From the NCBI GenBank assembly GCA_008375315.1, contig CP032507.1, positions 1,539,001-1,603,000 of the forward strand: a stretch of 64,000 nt of DNA, written 5' to 3'. Below, piece by piece: positions 35,346 to 44,395 of this stretch. Position 1 is the first letter of the stretch, and each line of letters opens with the position of its first letter. A program made the position numbers and the translations under genes. Source of the stretch: Ectothiorhodospiraceae bacterium BW-2. GTDB taxonomy: Bacteria; Pseudomonadota; Gammaproteobacteria; Thiohalomonadales; Thiohalomonadaceae. Under the pieces are notes generated by a model. That model was not told the origin of the DNA. It was given only the letters and a program-made list of their open reading frames with translations, and ran no database searches.

Positions 35346-37745
35346 ATGATGACCCGTAAGAGAGCTCTCTCCGAACGCGATATTTGCACCAAATTCATCA
35401 ATCCGGCCTTAGAGTTAGCAGGATGGGATATGGTCAAACAGGTGCGCGAAGAGGTGAGTTTCACCGACGGTCGTATCTTTGTTAAAGGCAATCTGTCAGT
35501 ACGCGGCAAACGCAAACGCGCCGACTATATCCTCTACTACAAGCCCAATATCCCCGTTGCGGTGATTGAGGCCAAAGATAACAACCACTCGGTAAAAGCA
35601 GGCATTCAGCAGGGGCTAGACTACGCCACTATTCTTGATATTCCGGTGGTGTTCAGTAGTAACGGCGATGGCTTCTATGAACATGATCGCAGCGCCAGTT
35701 CCGGTCAAATAGAACGCGAGATACCCCTTGACCAGTTCCCCACGCCCGAAGCGTTATGGCAGTGCTATAAACGTTACAAAGGGATAGAGAGTATTGATGC
35801 CGAGCGTATTAGCGCCCAGGACTACTTCTTTGATGGCAGTGGCCGCAACCCCCGTTATTACCAGCAGATCGCAATAAACCGCACCGTCGAAGCGATTGCC
35901 AAAGGACAGCAACGGATATTGCTGACAATGGCCACCGGAACCGGTAAAACCTATACCGCGTTCCAGATTGTCTATCGGCTATGGAAGTCGCGCACCAAAA
36001 AACGGATTCTCTTTTTAGCCGACCGAAATGCCCTGATTGACCAGACCAAACGCGGTGATTTTCGTCACTTTAAGGACAAAATGACGGTAATTCGCCATAA
36101 AGCGATCGACAAGTCGTATGAGATCTATCTGGCGATCTATCAGGGGATCACCAACTACGACCAAAACCGCGATGCCTATCGCCAGTTTAGCCCTGAATTT
36201 TTCGATCTGATTGTGATTGATGAGTGTCATCGCGGCAGTGCGTCTGAAGAGAGTGCCTGGCGCATGATTCTCGACTACTTCCATCAAGCCACCCACATCG
36301 GTTTAACGGCAACCCCCAAAGAGACCGAAACGATCTCCAGCACCGAATATTTTGGTGATCCCATCTACACCTACTCCCTCAAACAGGGGATCGAGGATGG
36401 TTTTCTTGCCCCATACAAAGTCGTCCGCGTGGGCTTAAATGTCGATCTCGAAGGGTGGCGACCCGAAGCGGGCAAAACCGACAAAAGCGGCCAAAGGGTC
36501 GAAGACCGCATCTATAACCGCAAAGATTACGACCGAACGCTGGTGATTGATGAGCGCACCCAAACCGTTGCCGACAAAATCACACAACTGCTCACCAAAA
36601 CCAACCGCTTCGATAAAACCATCGTCTTTTGCGTCGATATTGACCACGCCGAACGGATGCGCGCCGCCCTTGCCAATGCCAACCGCGATCTGGTGCAGCA
36701 GAACCCCAAATATGTGATGCAGATCACCGGTGATAATGAAGAGGGCAAGCGCGAGCTGGATAACTTTATCAATCCCGAAGAGCGCTATCCGGTGATAGCC
36801 ACCACCTCCAAATTAATGACCACCGGCGTCGATGCCCAGACCTGCAAGCTGATTGTGCTCGATAGTAACATCGGCTCGATGACCGAGTTTAAGCAGATTA
36901 TTGGTCGCGGCACCCGTATCAACGAAGCCTTTGGCAAACACTTCTTCACCATTCTCGATTTCCGCAATGTCACCGATCTGTTTGCCGATCCTGACTTTGA
37001 CGGGGAGCCGGTACGCATTAAAGAGGTCGGTCAGGATGAAGCGTTTGAAAACCCCGACGATGAGCTGACTGACGACACACCCATCATTGATGAAATCAGT
37101 GGTGAAGAGGTGATTTTTGAACCAACAGAAGCCGATAATCCGCCTGACATTATTAATGGCGGCACTATTATTAGTGAACCACGCGCCAAATACTATGTTA
37201 ATGGCGTCAATGTCGCGGTGCTGAACGAGCGGGTTCAATACCTCGACAACCACGGCAAACTGATCACCGGCAGCCTGAAAGATTACACCCGCCAAAAGGT
37301 ACGCGAGGAGTATCAATCGCTCAACGAGTTCCTCAACCGCTGGCACAGCAGTGCCCAAAAGCAGGCGATTATTGATGAGTTAATCGAACAGGGCGTGGTG
37401 CTGGAGAACCTTAAAGAAGCTGTGGGCAAAGAGATGGATCTGTTTGACCTCATCTGCCACACCGCCTTTGACCAACCGCCGCTCACCCGTGCCGAACGCG
37501 CCAATCGGGTTAAAAAACGCGATGCCTTCAGCCAATATGGCGAACAGGCACGACAAGTGCTTAATGCCCTGCTGGATAAATATGCCGATGAAGGGATTGA
37601 GAATATTGAAGATATTAAAATCCTCAAAATTAACCCGTTTAACCAAATCGGCACCCCGACCGAGATTATTCGCCACTTTGGCGGCAAACAGAACTACCTG
37701 CAAGCGCTCGCCACACTGGAAGAGCAGCTCTATCAAACGGCATAA
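35346..37745 (+). CDS. hsdR: Type I restriction enzyme HsdR (EcoEI-like)
   Basis: 799 residues, normal for the EcoEI branch. An N-terminal PD-(D/E)XK nuclease is visible as 'KRADYILYYKP' and 'VAVIEAKDNN' (D about 60, E-x-K about 75-77). SF2 translocase motifs follow: MATGTGKTYTAF (about 195-203), 'VIDECHRGSASEESAWR' (about 291), 'GLTATPKET', and 'QIIGRGTRINE' (about 520). HsdR translocates and cuts DNA when bound to HsdM2S. The start is one of two adjacent ATGs (35346/35349). It is followed 21 bp later by hsdM and appears intact. Confidence 0.93.
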   Translation: MMTRKRALSERDICTKFINPALELAGWDMVKQVREEVSFTDGRIFVKGNLSVRGKRKRADYILYYKPNIPVAVIEAKDNNHSVKAGIQQGLDYATILDIPVVFSSNGDGFYEHDRSASSGQIEREIPLDQFPTPEALWQCYKRYKGIESIDAERISAQDYFFDGSGRNPRYYQQIAINRTVEAIAKGQQRILLTMATGTGKTYTAFQIVYRLWKSRTKKRILFLADRNALIDQTKRGDFRHFKDKMTVIRHKAIDKSYEIYLAIYQGITNYDQNRDAYRQFSPEFFDLIVIDECHRGSASEESAWRMILDYFHQATHIGLTATPKETETISSTEYFGDPIYTYSLKQGIEDGFLAPYKVVRVGLNVDLEGWRPEAGKTDKSGQRVEDRIYNRKDYDRTLVIDERTQTVADKITQLLTKTNRFDKTIVFCVDIDHAERMRAALANANRDLVQQNPKYVMQITGDNEEGKRELDNFINPEERYPVIATTSKLMTTGVDAQTCKLIVLDSNIGSMTEFKQIIGRGTRINEAFGKHFFTILDFRNVTDLFADPDFDGEPVRIKEVGQDEAFENPDDELTDDTPIIDEISGEEVIFEPTEADNPPDIINGGTIISEPRAKYYVNGVNVAVLNERVQYLDNHGKLITGSLKDYTRQKVREEYQSLNEFLNRWHSSAQKQAIIDELIEQGVVLENLKEAVGKEMDLFDLICHTAFDQPPLTRAERANRVKKRDAFSQYGEQARQVLNALLDKYADEGIENIEDIKILKINPFNQIGTPTEIIRHFGGKQNYLQALATLEEQLYQTA

Positions 37746-37766
37746 ATTTTGGAGAATCAATAACGC

Positions 37767-39193
37767 ATGAGCAATGTCAGCAGTATCGTCAAATCCGCCC
37801 GCAACATCATGCGCAAAGATACTGGCACCGGTAGCGATGAACTACGCATCCTGCAATTGGGGTGGATGCTGTTTCTCAAAATCATCAGCGACAAAGATGA
37901 AGAGCTGGAGCTGCTGGACGATAGCTACACCTCACCGATCCCCGCCGATCTGCGCTGGCAGGCGTGGGCGGCTGATGATGAGGGAATCACCGGTGATGAG
38001 CTGATTAGCTTTGTCAATGATCGCCTCTTTCCCGAACTGGCGAACCTTGATCTTTCTACCGGAAACCGCCGTACCCTGCTGATTCACGAAGTCTTTGCCG
38101 ATAACTACAACTACATCAAAAAGGGCGTTCACCTGCGGCAGGTGATTAACAAACTCAACGAAATCGACTTTAACGACAGCAAAGACCTTCAGCTATTCGG
38201 CCAAATCTACGAATCGTTCCTCGGTGAACTGCAAAGTGCCGGCACCCTCGGCGAGTTCTACACCCCACGCGCCATCACCCAACTGATGACCGAACTTGTC
38301 GATCCGCAACAGGGGGAGATCGCGCTCGATCCCGCCTGCGGTACCGGCGGCTTTCTCACCGCCGCGATTGAACACCTGAAACAGAGTGCCACCTCAGGCG
38401 AGCAACACGAAGCGATCAACCAGAATGTACGCGGCTGGGAGTACAAACCGCTCCCCTATATGCTCGCCAATACCAACCTGATCCTGCACGACATGACCAC
38501 CCCCAATATTCGCTATAGTGATTCGTTAGAGCGACCACTGACCGAATACACCCACGCCGATCGGGTCGATATTATCCTCGCTAATCCCCCCTTTGGTGGC
38601 GTGGTCTCCAATAACAACGAAAACAACTTCCCGCAGAGCTACCGCACCAAGGAATCGGCTGATCTGTTTCTGATTCTAATGATCCACCTGCTCAAGCAGG
38701 GGGGCGGGCGGCGATTGTCCTGCCCGATGGCTCCCTCACCGGCGATGGCGTGAAGCAGCGCATCCGCCAAAAACTGCTCGATGAGTGCAATCTGCACACC
38801 ATTATCCGCCTGCCCAACTCGGTGTTTCAGCCCTACGCCTCGGTCGCCACCAATCTGCTCTTCTTCACCAAAGGAGAGCCGACCCAAACCATCTGGTACT
38901 ACGAACATCAGCTACCCGAAGGCTACAAGGCCTACTCCAAAACCAAGCCGATTCAGCTCAATGAGTTTGAATCGCTCAAAGCGTGGTGGCACAACCGAAG
39001 CGCCAATGAACAGGCGTGGCAGGTCGAACGCGCCACACTGGAGAGCAACGGCTATAACCTCGATATCAAGAATCCACACCAACCGGAGCAGGCGCAACAA
39101 CTGAGCAGTGGTGAACTGCTGGAACGATTACAGCAGTCGTTTGCCAAGTCGGATGAGCTATTGCAACAACTAAAGCGGGAGTTAAGTGCATGA
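37767..39193 (+). pseudogene. hsdM: Type I methyltransferase HsdM, frameshifted at a G run
   Basis: The first frame (37767 to about 38700) has 'GTGSDELRILQLGWMLFLKI', 'GEFYTPRAITQLM' (about 161), SAM-binding 'DPACGTGGFL' (about 187) and catalytic NPPF (about 272). At the G run around 38699-38704 the frame shifts. The true continuation 'IVLPDGSLTGDGVKQRIRQK' and 'TIIRLPNSVFQPYASVATNL' is in another frame ending at 39193. One extra G would join them. As read, the product is 328 residues and lacks the C-terminal domain that contacts HsdS. With HsdR and HsdS intact, lost methylation should also disable restriction, since HsdR needs the M2S core. Confidence 0.88.
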
Positions 39194-39441
39194 ATATTGA
39201 ACAGATGATGCCATTGGTACAACAGCTTCAACACCATGAAAAACTTGAACTTATCCATCGGTTAATTGATTGGGTGGATGAGGAGAGCAAGCGTTTACCG
39301 AAAGAGGAACCCAATGGCACTAAAGTAGCGCAATTGATGGCAAAAATTGCCGAACGAGGCACCGCTTTTCGGGAGATAGACGATCCCGCAGCATGGCAAC
39401 GGGAGATCCGTCAGGATCGACCCCTGCCGGGGAGAGAGTAA
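39190..39441 (+). CDS. Antitoxin-like protein of a PIN cassette
   Basis: 83 residues: 'MPLVQQLQHHEKLELIHRLI', 'KVAQLMAKIAERGTAFREID', 'DPAAWQREIRQDRPLPGRE'. It resembles the small antitoxins encoded directly before VapC-like PIN toxins; the C-terminal part would wrap the toxin. The start overlaps the hsdM end (ATGA). The PIN gene follows after 2 bp. No obvious DNA-binding motif was identified. Confidence 0.65.
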   Translation: MNIEQMMPLVQQLQHHEKLELIHRLIDWVDEESKRLPKEEPNGTKVAQLMAKIAERGTAFREIDDPAAWQREIRQDRPLPGRE

Positions 39442-39443
39442 CG

Positions 39444-39659
39444 GTGCTACTCGATAGCAATATCTTCATCTATGCGATTCAGCCACAATTCAACCAACTA
39501 CGGGAATGGTGTCTGCAACGCAAAATGTCGTTAGGCGATGCGGTGATCGCGGCGACTGCGTTGGAGTATCAGCAAACATTAGCCACTCGGAACATCGATG
39601 ACTTTGAGTGGATTGAGGGGCTGAGGTTAATTAATCCAATGGAAGGTGAATCGCTATGA
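39444..39659 (+). pseudogene. PIN-domain toxin with internal deletion
   Basis: From GTG 39444 with GGAGAG upstream: 'LLDSNIFIYAIQPQFNQLRE', jumping to 'MSLGDAVIAATALEYQQTLA' and 'TRNIDDFEWIEGLRLINP'. The first acidic residue (LLDSN) and the later ones (GDAVIAA, TRNIDDF) remain. The central 50-60 residues of a normal 130-residue PIN domain, including the second conserved acidic residue, are missing in frame. Probably an inactivated VapC-like RNase. Confidence 0.75.
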
Positions 39660-39913
39660 GTTGGCGAACTGTCAAAGTCAGTGATTTTATGCTTGAACTG
39701 GGCAAAGGCTTCTCATTCGTCGCCCGCCAGATGCGCAATCGTCCGCTATTCGATATTGCAGGAAAACCAGCAGCTCTTCGCCTCCAAATATCAGCGCATC
39801 CTGCCTACCGAAGCGGAGCTGATTGCTGAACTGGAACGCGAGCGGCGATTGATTGAGGGGGAAATGGTGGTGTGTGATTTGATGTTGAGGTGGTTTTGGA
39901 AGGGGGTGGTGTA
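39656..39913 (+). pseudogene. DUF1016 (YhcG-like) nuclease remnant
   Basis: The first frame reads 'MSWRTVKVSDFMLELGKGFS' and 'FVARQMRNRPL', containing the DUF1016 PD-(D/E)XK signature 'D-F-x-LELGKGF-x-FV-x-RQ'. After a frame change it continues with 'NQQLFASKYQRILPTEAELI' and 'AELERERRLIEGE', the usual C-terminus of such proteins. Most of the nuclease core is deleted between them. A broken insertion inside the hsd operon, between the PIN cassette and hsdS. Confidence 0.6.
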
Positions 39914-41356
39914 GTGGATAAATGGAATAAGGTTTATATTCAGAACCTGCCTATTTACATGCAATTGATTGAAAACTATTTTGCGCGTGATGAAATTAAA
40001 AAACAGAACGTCTCTGTTGAACACCTGTTGGATAAACTCCCGTTTAAGTTACCTAAAGGGCTGACAAAAAAAGAGATTAAAAAATTCGGTCAGTATCCAG
40101 TTGTGTCACAAAGCAAGGAACTGATCGTTGGATACAGTGATTTCGAAAAGAATGTAATTAGTACCGATTTGCCTTTAATAATTTATGGTGACCATTCGAA
40201 AACGATCAAATTTATAGACTTTCCATTTGTAGTTGGCGCTGATGGTGTAAAACTCCTTAAGCCCAAGAAAGATGTTGACCCAAAGTATTTTTACTATAGC
40301 TTGATTGGTCTTGAAACAGATACAAAGAACTATGGTCGACACTTCAGTTTTCTTAAAAAGAAATTGTTAGCTATTCCCTTATCATTGGAAGTTCAAGGTA
40401 AGGTAGTGAAGTTTATTGAAGATTTGGAAGTAAACGGAATTTCGAAGGGTGAGTCATATTTTTCTTCACAGATCGAAAAAATAATTGAGTCCCTACAAAA
40501 TAATTCAATAATCGTATTAGAATTAAACGACGAACTCACCCACCAAAAAACCCTGCTCAAACAACTGCGCCAACAAATTTTGCAAGAGGCGATAGAGGGT
40601 AAACTCACCGCCGACTGGCGAGCAGAAAACCCCAATGTCGAACCTGCCAGCGAATTACTCAAACGCATTGCCGCTGAAAAGGCGCAACTGATTAAAGAGG
40701 GAAAGATTAAAAAGCAAAAGCCCCTGCCGCCGATTAGTGAGGAGGAAAAACCGTTTGAACTGCCGCAGGGGTGGGAGTGGTGTCGGTTAGAGGTAATAGC
40801 TAACCTAAAGAGTGGGAATCAGTATCACTATCCAAAAACTGATAGCGGCGTTATGTTTGTAAAAGTAGGTGATATGAATTTGTATGGAAATGAATACGAG
40901 ATTGTTACATCTTCAACATACTTTCATCTTGACAAAATTAGGAAGCAAGATTTAATACCATGCGGAAGTATTATTTTTCCAAAGCGTGGCGGTGCTATTT
41001 CAACTAATAAACGTCGTGTTGTACTGAAAGAGCCAATATTAATAGATTCAAATACTATGGCAGTAACGACATTAAATAATGTTGGCTTCGGTTATTTTAA
41101 AATGTGGTTTGATAGCATTGATCTTGCATTGCTTGGTAATGATTCCGTTGTTCCTCAAGTTAATAACAAGGACATAAACCCTTTAGTTATCCCATTGCCA
41201 CCTCTTTATGAACAACATGCCATCGTCACCAAAGTCGAAAAGCTCCTCGCCCTCTGCGATCAACTCGAAACCCAAATCAACCAAAACCAGAGCCATGCCG
41301 ACCAACTGATGCAAGCGGTATTGCGCGAGGCGTTTAGGCAAAATAACGGGGACTAG
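39890..41356 (+). CDS. hsdS: Type I specificity subunit HsdS
   Basis: About 488 residues (start ATG 39890; GTG 39914 is an alternative just before 'DKWNKVYIQNLPIYM'). Two target-recognition domains: TRD1 about residues 45-185 ('GQYPVVSQSKELIVGYSDFE', 'YGRHFSFLKKKLLAIPL') and TRD2 about 295-450 ('QGWEWCRLEVIANLKSGNQY', 'NPLVIPLPPLYEQHAIV'). They are separated and followed by helical conserved regions, 'LTHQKTLLKQLRQQILQEAI' and 'VEKLLALCDQLETQINQNQS'. Composition is AT-richer in the TRDs than in the spacers, as expected for swapped TRDs. Intact; recognition sequence unknown. Confidence 0.9.
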   Translation: MVLEGGGVVDKWNKVYIQNLPIYMQLIENYFARDEIKKQNVSVEHLLDKLPFKLPKGLTKKEIKKFGQYPVVSQSKELIVGYSDFEKNVISTDLPLIIYGDHSKTIKFIDFPFVVGADGVKLLKPKKDVDPKYFYYSLIGLETDTKNYGRHFSFLKKKLLAIPLSLEVQGKVVKFIEDLEVNGISKGESYFSSQIEKIIESLQNNSIIVLELNDELTHQKTLLKQLRQQILQEAIEGKLTADWRAENPNVEPASELLKRIAAEKAQLIKEGKIKKQKPLPPISEEEKPFELPQGWEWCRLEVIANLKSGNQYHYPKTDSGVMFVKVGDMNLYGNEYEIVTSSTYFHLDKIRKQDLIPCGSIIFPKRGGAISTNKRRVVLKEPILIDSNTMAVTTLNNVGFGYFKMWFDSIDLALLGNDSVVPQVNNKDINPLVIPLPPLYEQHAIVTKVEKLLALCDQLETQINQNQSHADQLMQAVLREAFRQNNGD

Positions 41357-42022
41357 ATGAGTAGCACTAACACCCTGTTACTTGTGCTTGGTATATCGCT
41401 TTGGGGATTGCTTATTCCTATTCGCAAACGCAATAAGATTACTGAACACATCAGTTTCTCAGAGAATTTTCTGCAACTGTTAAAACAATACTGGAATAGC
41501 GGTGGCAGAGATAACGAGGCTTATAGTCAATTACTGCATGATTCCCATAAGATGCAGAACATAATGGGGGGTTTAGGGGTGTTTGTTCATTACCAACCCC
41601 CGTACCGCAACTATATGATGAAAAATTATCCTGTCATTTTGAATATGTTGCCGGAGTTAAGGCAGACACTGGATGACGAGTTCTTGTCGGCTCAGTTGGC
41701 AAGTAATTACATGAACGCAATGCAGGAAACACTCATTCGCTATATGGGCTATCTAGATAACCAACTCGAAACAAATAAACAAGAATTAGTAAACCCAATT
41801 AAGTGGTTCCGTAACGGTATCAGAGAGGTATTATCTTTGCCAATTCAGCTGCTTGACTGGCTAGATATTATTAACCACCAAAAGGCAGCAACAGCAATTA
41901 CGAGCAAACTATTCAAAATAATTGCTGGAGTGGTCGCTTTAATCAGTTTTTTCAGTGCAATCGTAACCATAGTAACCGGTTGGAAGCCGTTTATTGGTTT
42001 GGTTCAGAATATAATGATATGA
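41357..42022 (+). CDS. Hypothetical protein with N- and C-terminal membrane segments
   Basis: 221 residues starting directly after the hsdS stop. A hydrophobic N-terminus ('TLLLVLGISLWGLLIP') is followed by a basic stretch 'IRKRNK'. A helical soluble middle follows, then a second membrane segment 'IIAGVVALISFFSAIVTIVT' near the end. This gives two anchors around a cytoplasmic or periplasmic body. No family recognised. Tight coupling to hsdS suggests co-transcription; it may be a membrane accessory of the locus or an unrelated passenger. Confidence 0.6.
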   Translation: MSSTNTLLLVLGISLWGLLIPIRKRNKITEHISFSENFLQLLKQYWNSGGRDNEAYSQLLHDSHKMQNIMGGLGVFVHYQPPYRNYMMKNYPVILNMLPELRQTLDDEFLSAQLASNYMNAMQETLIRYMGYLDNQLETNKQELVNPIKWFRNGIREVLSLPIQLLDWLDIINHQKAATAITSKLFKIIAGVVALISFFSAIVTIVTGWKPFIGLVQNIMI

Positions 42023-42066
42023 AAGTTCATGATACTGCTCGAAATTACCGAAAACAGGAGAACACC

Positions 42067-42306
42067 ATGCTAAATCAAACCCTCCACCCCCAATTCATAA
42101 CCACCCCGGAAGGGCAGCGCATTTCGGTGATTCTGCCGATTGATGAGTATGAGTCACTGCTACGCAACCCACCGGTTGAAGTTGAAGAGGCAGAGAAACC
42201 GGTGATTATGGGACGCTGGGATACTTTTTTTGATACCAAACCCGCCTTTGACGATGATTTTTTAGCCGATAGAGCTGATTCATTGCCGCAGGAACGGGAT
42301 TTTTAA
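42067..42306 (+). CDS. Antitoxin of a VapBC-like pair
   Basis: 79 residues from ATG 42067 behind AGGAG. The N-terminus 'FITTPEGQRISVILPIDEYE' resembles the Phd/YefM-like fold of antitoxins, and the C-terminal 'MGRWDTFFDTKPAFDDDFLA' is acidic and suited to binding the toxin. The PIN gene starts 2 bp later. Typical two-gene layout; likely autorepressed. Confidence 0.78.
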   Translation: MLNQTLHPQFITTPEGQRISVILPIDEYESLLRNPPVEVEEAEKPVIMGRWDTFFDTKPAFDDDFLADRADSLPQERDF

Positions 42307-42308
42307 CC

Positions 42309-42704
42309 ATGATCATGCTCGATACCAACATCTGTATCTATGTCATGAAGCAAAGGACTCCCGAACTACGGGACAAATTTAATCTGGCTAAAGATCTCTG
42401 TATCTCAGCAATTACCCATGCGGAACTCTGCTATGGCATTGAAAATGGCGCAGAGCATCTACAGAAACAGCGCTACCATCAGCTACAACTCTTTACCGAT
42501 AATCTGGTGATTGAGCCATGGGATGCGCTCTGTAGCCGCCATTATGGTGAGATTCGCAGCTACTTAAAACGACAAGGTAATCCGATTGGCAACAACGATC
42601 TGCTGATTGCAGCGCATGCTCGTCGATTGCAAGCAACGCTGATCACCAACAATAGTAGTGAGTTTAATCGGGTACCTCAATTGAGGGTGGAGAACTGGGT
42701 TTAA
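42309..42704 (+). CDS. vapC: VapC-like PIN ribonuclease toxin
   Basis: 131 residues, full-length PIN domain: 'MLDTNICIYVMKQ' (first Asp), 'CISAITHAELCYGIENG' (Glu), 'GNPIGNNDLLIAAHARRL' (Asp) and 'TLITNNSSEFNRVPQLRVEN'. This is the acidic cluster of VapC/FitB-type Mg-dependent tRNA or mRNA endonucleases. It is intact and paired with the antitoxin upstream, and may stabilise the type I R-M region as an addiction module. Confidence 0.9.
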   Translation: MIMLDTNICIYVMKQRTPELRDKFNLAKDLCISAITHAELCYGIENGAEHLQKQRYHQLQLFTDNLVIEPWDALCSRHYGEIRSYLKRQGNPIGNNDLLIAAHARRLQATLITNNSSEFNRVPQLRVENWV

Positions 42705-42720
42705 CACCAGAACAGGAGTT

Positions 42721-43140
42721 ATGCAGATGGATATTCACGCTATTATTGTTCACAAAATCGAAAAAGGGCAAAGAGAACAGGGTCAACCAGCACCTATTGC
42801 AATAATCACCCCACGAAAAACCGAATTATCCCACGATGATGAGCTAGTCATTGATCTGTTGGATTATGTCTGGAAAGCCTACAAAACCGGTAAAACTTTT
42901 GGCTCATTCGATGGTGATACCGATAACTATCCGGTACAGCAGTGGCTAAAAAACTATCTGGACAAGCCAGCAGAAAACCTGTTTATCCCTCTGACCAATC
43001 AAATCATGAACCGCTTGAAACAGCAGATTGAAAATCAGAACTTTGCTACCGGTGGTCATATCCTCTTTGCTCATCTGACAAAAGATGACCAACCATGGTG
43101 TAACGACCCACAAAATCAAAGGGCACTACAGCCGAAATGA
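42721..43140 (+). pseudogene. Nucleoid-associated protein NdpA/YejK-like, N-terminal part
   Basis: Matches the N-terminal third of the NdpA family: 'VIDLLDYVWKAYKTGKTFGS', 'TDNYPVQQWLKNYL', 'IPLTNQIMNRLKQQIE' and 'ATGGHILFAHL'. A full protein has about 335 residues. Here the homology ends near 43080, the frame stops at 43140, and the ExeA-type transposon remnant begins. Probably non-functional. Confidence 0.78.
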
Positions 43141-43274
43141 CCCGCTCTGACAAAGAGGTTCTTTTTCAATTCACTTGCTAGCAGTCTGGGACGGAAAGAA
43201 GAAAAACAGAGGGTATCTCCCTGCGGTAAAATGTGACAATTTGCCGTCATCGCACGCAACCGAAAGGAGTACCC

Positions 43275-43559
43275 ATGTCGCGTATTGTGCCCAATATCAC
43301 CACTCTTGAGCAACACCATCAGCAACTTCAGGCCGATCCGGAGCGTTATCGTCCGGATGACTGCCCGCACTGTGGCAAAACACAACTGTGGAGCCATGGC
43401 GTCTATTTTCGCTATCCAGATCGAGGGTTGGAGAGTCAAGGGGCTTATAACCCTTGCCGTCGCCGCCAGCGTAAAAGTGAAGCCGTCGCTGAGAACCACA
43501 GTAGCGGCCCCTCACCGGTCGATCTGGCCGCACAACGCCACTACGGAGGGGAGTCCTAA
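43275..43559 (+). pseudogene. Transposon zinc-ribbon protein, degenerate
   Basis: 94 residues from ATG 43275 behind AAGGAG. The N-terminus 'DDCPHCGKTQLWSHGVYFRY' contains one CxxC knuckle like those of DNA-binding transposon proteins (DUF6431-like). The second half ('NPCRRRQRKSEAVAENH') looks frame-scrambled, with homology lost after 'PDRGLESQG'. It overlaps the start of the ATPase gene by one base. Probably a deleted, inactive component. Confidence 0.5.
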
Positions 43560-44262
43560 TGCGTACCTTACATCACTTTGGATTCAAACACTTTCCGCTC
43601 GATCAACGTCAAGAAAACTTGTGGCAGGATGAGACGCACAAGCGGCTGAAAAACCGGTTTCAGTGGTGACTGATCAGCTTATCTATCTGGCCGAAACCGA
43701 TTTTGGCCGGGTCGATATCTATCGGGCGCTGGCACTAGAGCTCGGACTGGAGCCGGCATATCGCCGTGCCCAATTGTGGCGTGATATTAAGCAACGAATT
43801 GAAGAGCTCACGACCCATCAGGCGCTGTTACCGATCTGGATTATCGATGAAGCACAAAATCTGCCCACTGCTTTTTTCCACGATTTTCCGGCCTACATTA
43901 ACTTTGCCTTTGATTCGAAAGAGCTGTTAACCGTTTGGTTTGTCGGTCACCCCTATCTGGCGACTTTGCTGGAGCGACAACCCTATAATGCTTTAAACAG
44001 TCGGATCCATGTGCGGTTACAGCTTAAACCGGTGACTGAACGCCAGCTATTCCGGCAGCTCATTGAACACGCTTTTGAAAGTGCCGGTGCGTCTCAGACC
44101 CTGCTCTCCGATTCGGGAATAGAGTTGCTACACCAAGCGTCGGGAGGGATCCCCCGCCGGGCCGCCCGTTTATTGAAAACCTCGTTAAATCTGGCAGCGG
44201 AAAAAGGGATGAATCATCTACCCGATGAGTTAATCCAGGCCGCTATTGAGGAGTTGCGTTAG
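43559..44262 (+). pseudogene. ExeA/TniB-like transposition ATPase lacking Walker A
   Basis: The start 'MRTLHHFGFKHFPLDQRQEN' (43559-43669) is the normal N-terminus of ExeA-like AAA ATPases but ends in a stop after 'NRFQW'. The remainder (from about 43665) reads 'QLIYLAETDFGRVDIYRALA', Walker B 'PIWIIDEAQNLP', sensor 'LLTVWFVGHPYL', and 'GGIPRRAARLLKTSLNLAAE'. The segment carrying the Walker A GxxGxGKT has been deleted with a frameshift. Such ATPases activate the partner integrase; this one cannot bind ATP normally. Confidence 0.78.
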
Positions 44263-44272
44263 GGGCAATCTA

Positions 44273-44340
44273 GCGTTATCCACAATTCGCTCCCCTGAAG
44301 ACCCTTATATATCGTAAGGGGAGCGGGTTGTGGGTAACGC
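44273..44340. repeat. Palindrome with perfect DnaA-box-like arm
   Basis: GCGTTATCCACAATTCGCTC and GAGCGGGTTGTGGGTAACGC form the arms, with CCCTGAAGACCCTTATA/ATCGTAAGGGG in the centre. The left arm contains TTATCCACA, the textbook DnaA box. Same architecture as the IS3-borne palindromes, but only about 70% alike and not inside an IS3. Confidence 0.75.
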
Positions 44341-44357
44341 GGCCAACCACAAATAGA

Positions 44358-44395
44358 GCGGGACGAGTCTGTGATGGATTTGTCCCGTTTTGTTT
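44358..44395 (+). terminator. Possible rho-independent terminator
   Basis: CGGGAC (44359-44364) pairs with GTCCCG (44382-44387) and is followed by TTTTGTTTT. The 17-nt loop is long, so this is only a candidate. It would end transcription from the ATPase gene. The sequence from here to 44573 has no gene, only repeated GGGAC motifs. Confidence 0.4.

Noticed and set aside
36813-37358. 181-codon minus-strand frame opposite hsdR
   Set aside because: Antisense shadow of a well-conserved gene; hydrophobic but without a start signal or known family.
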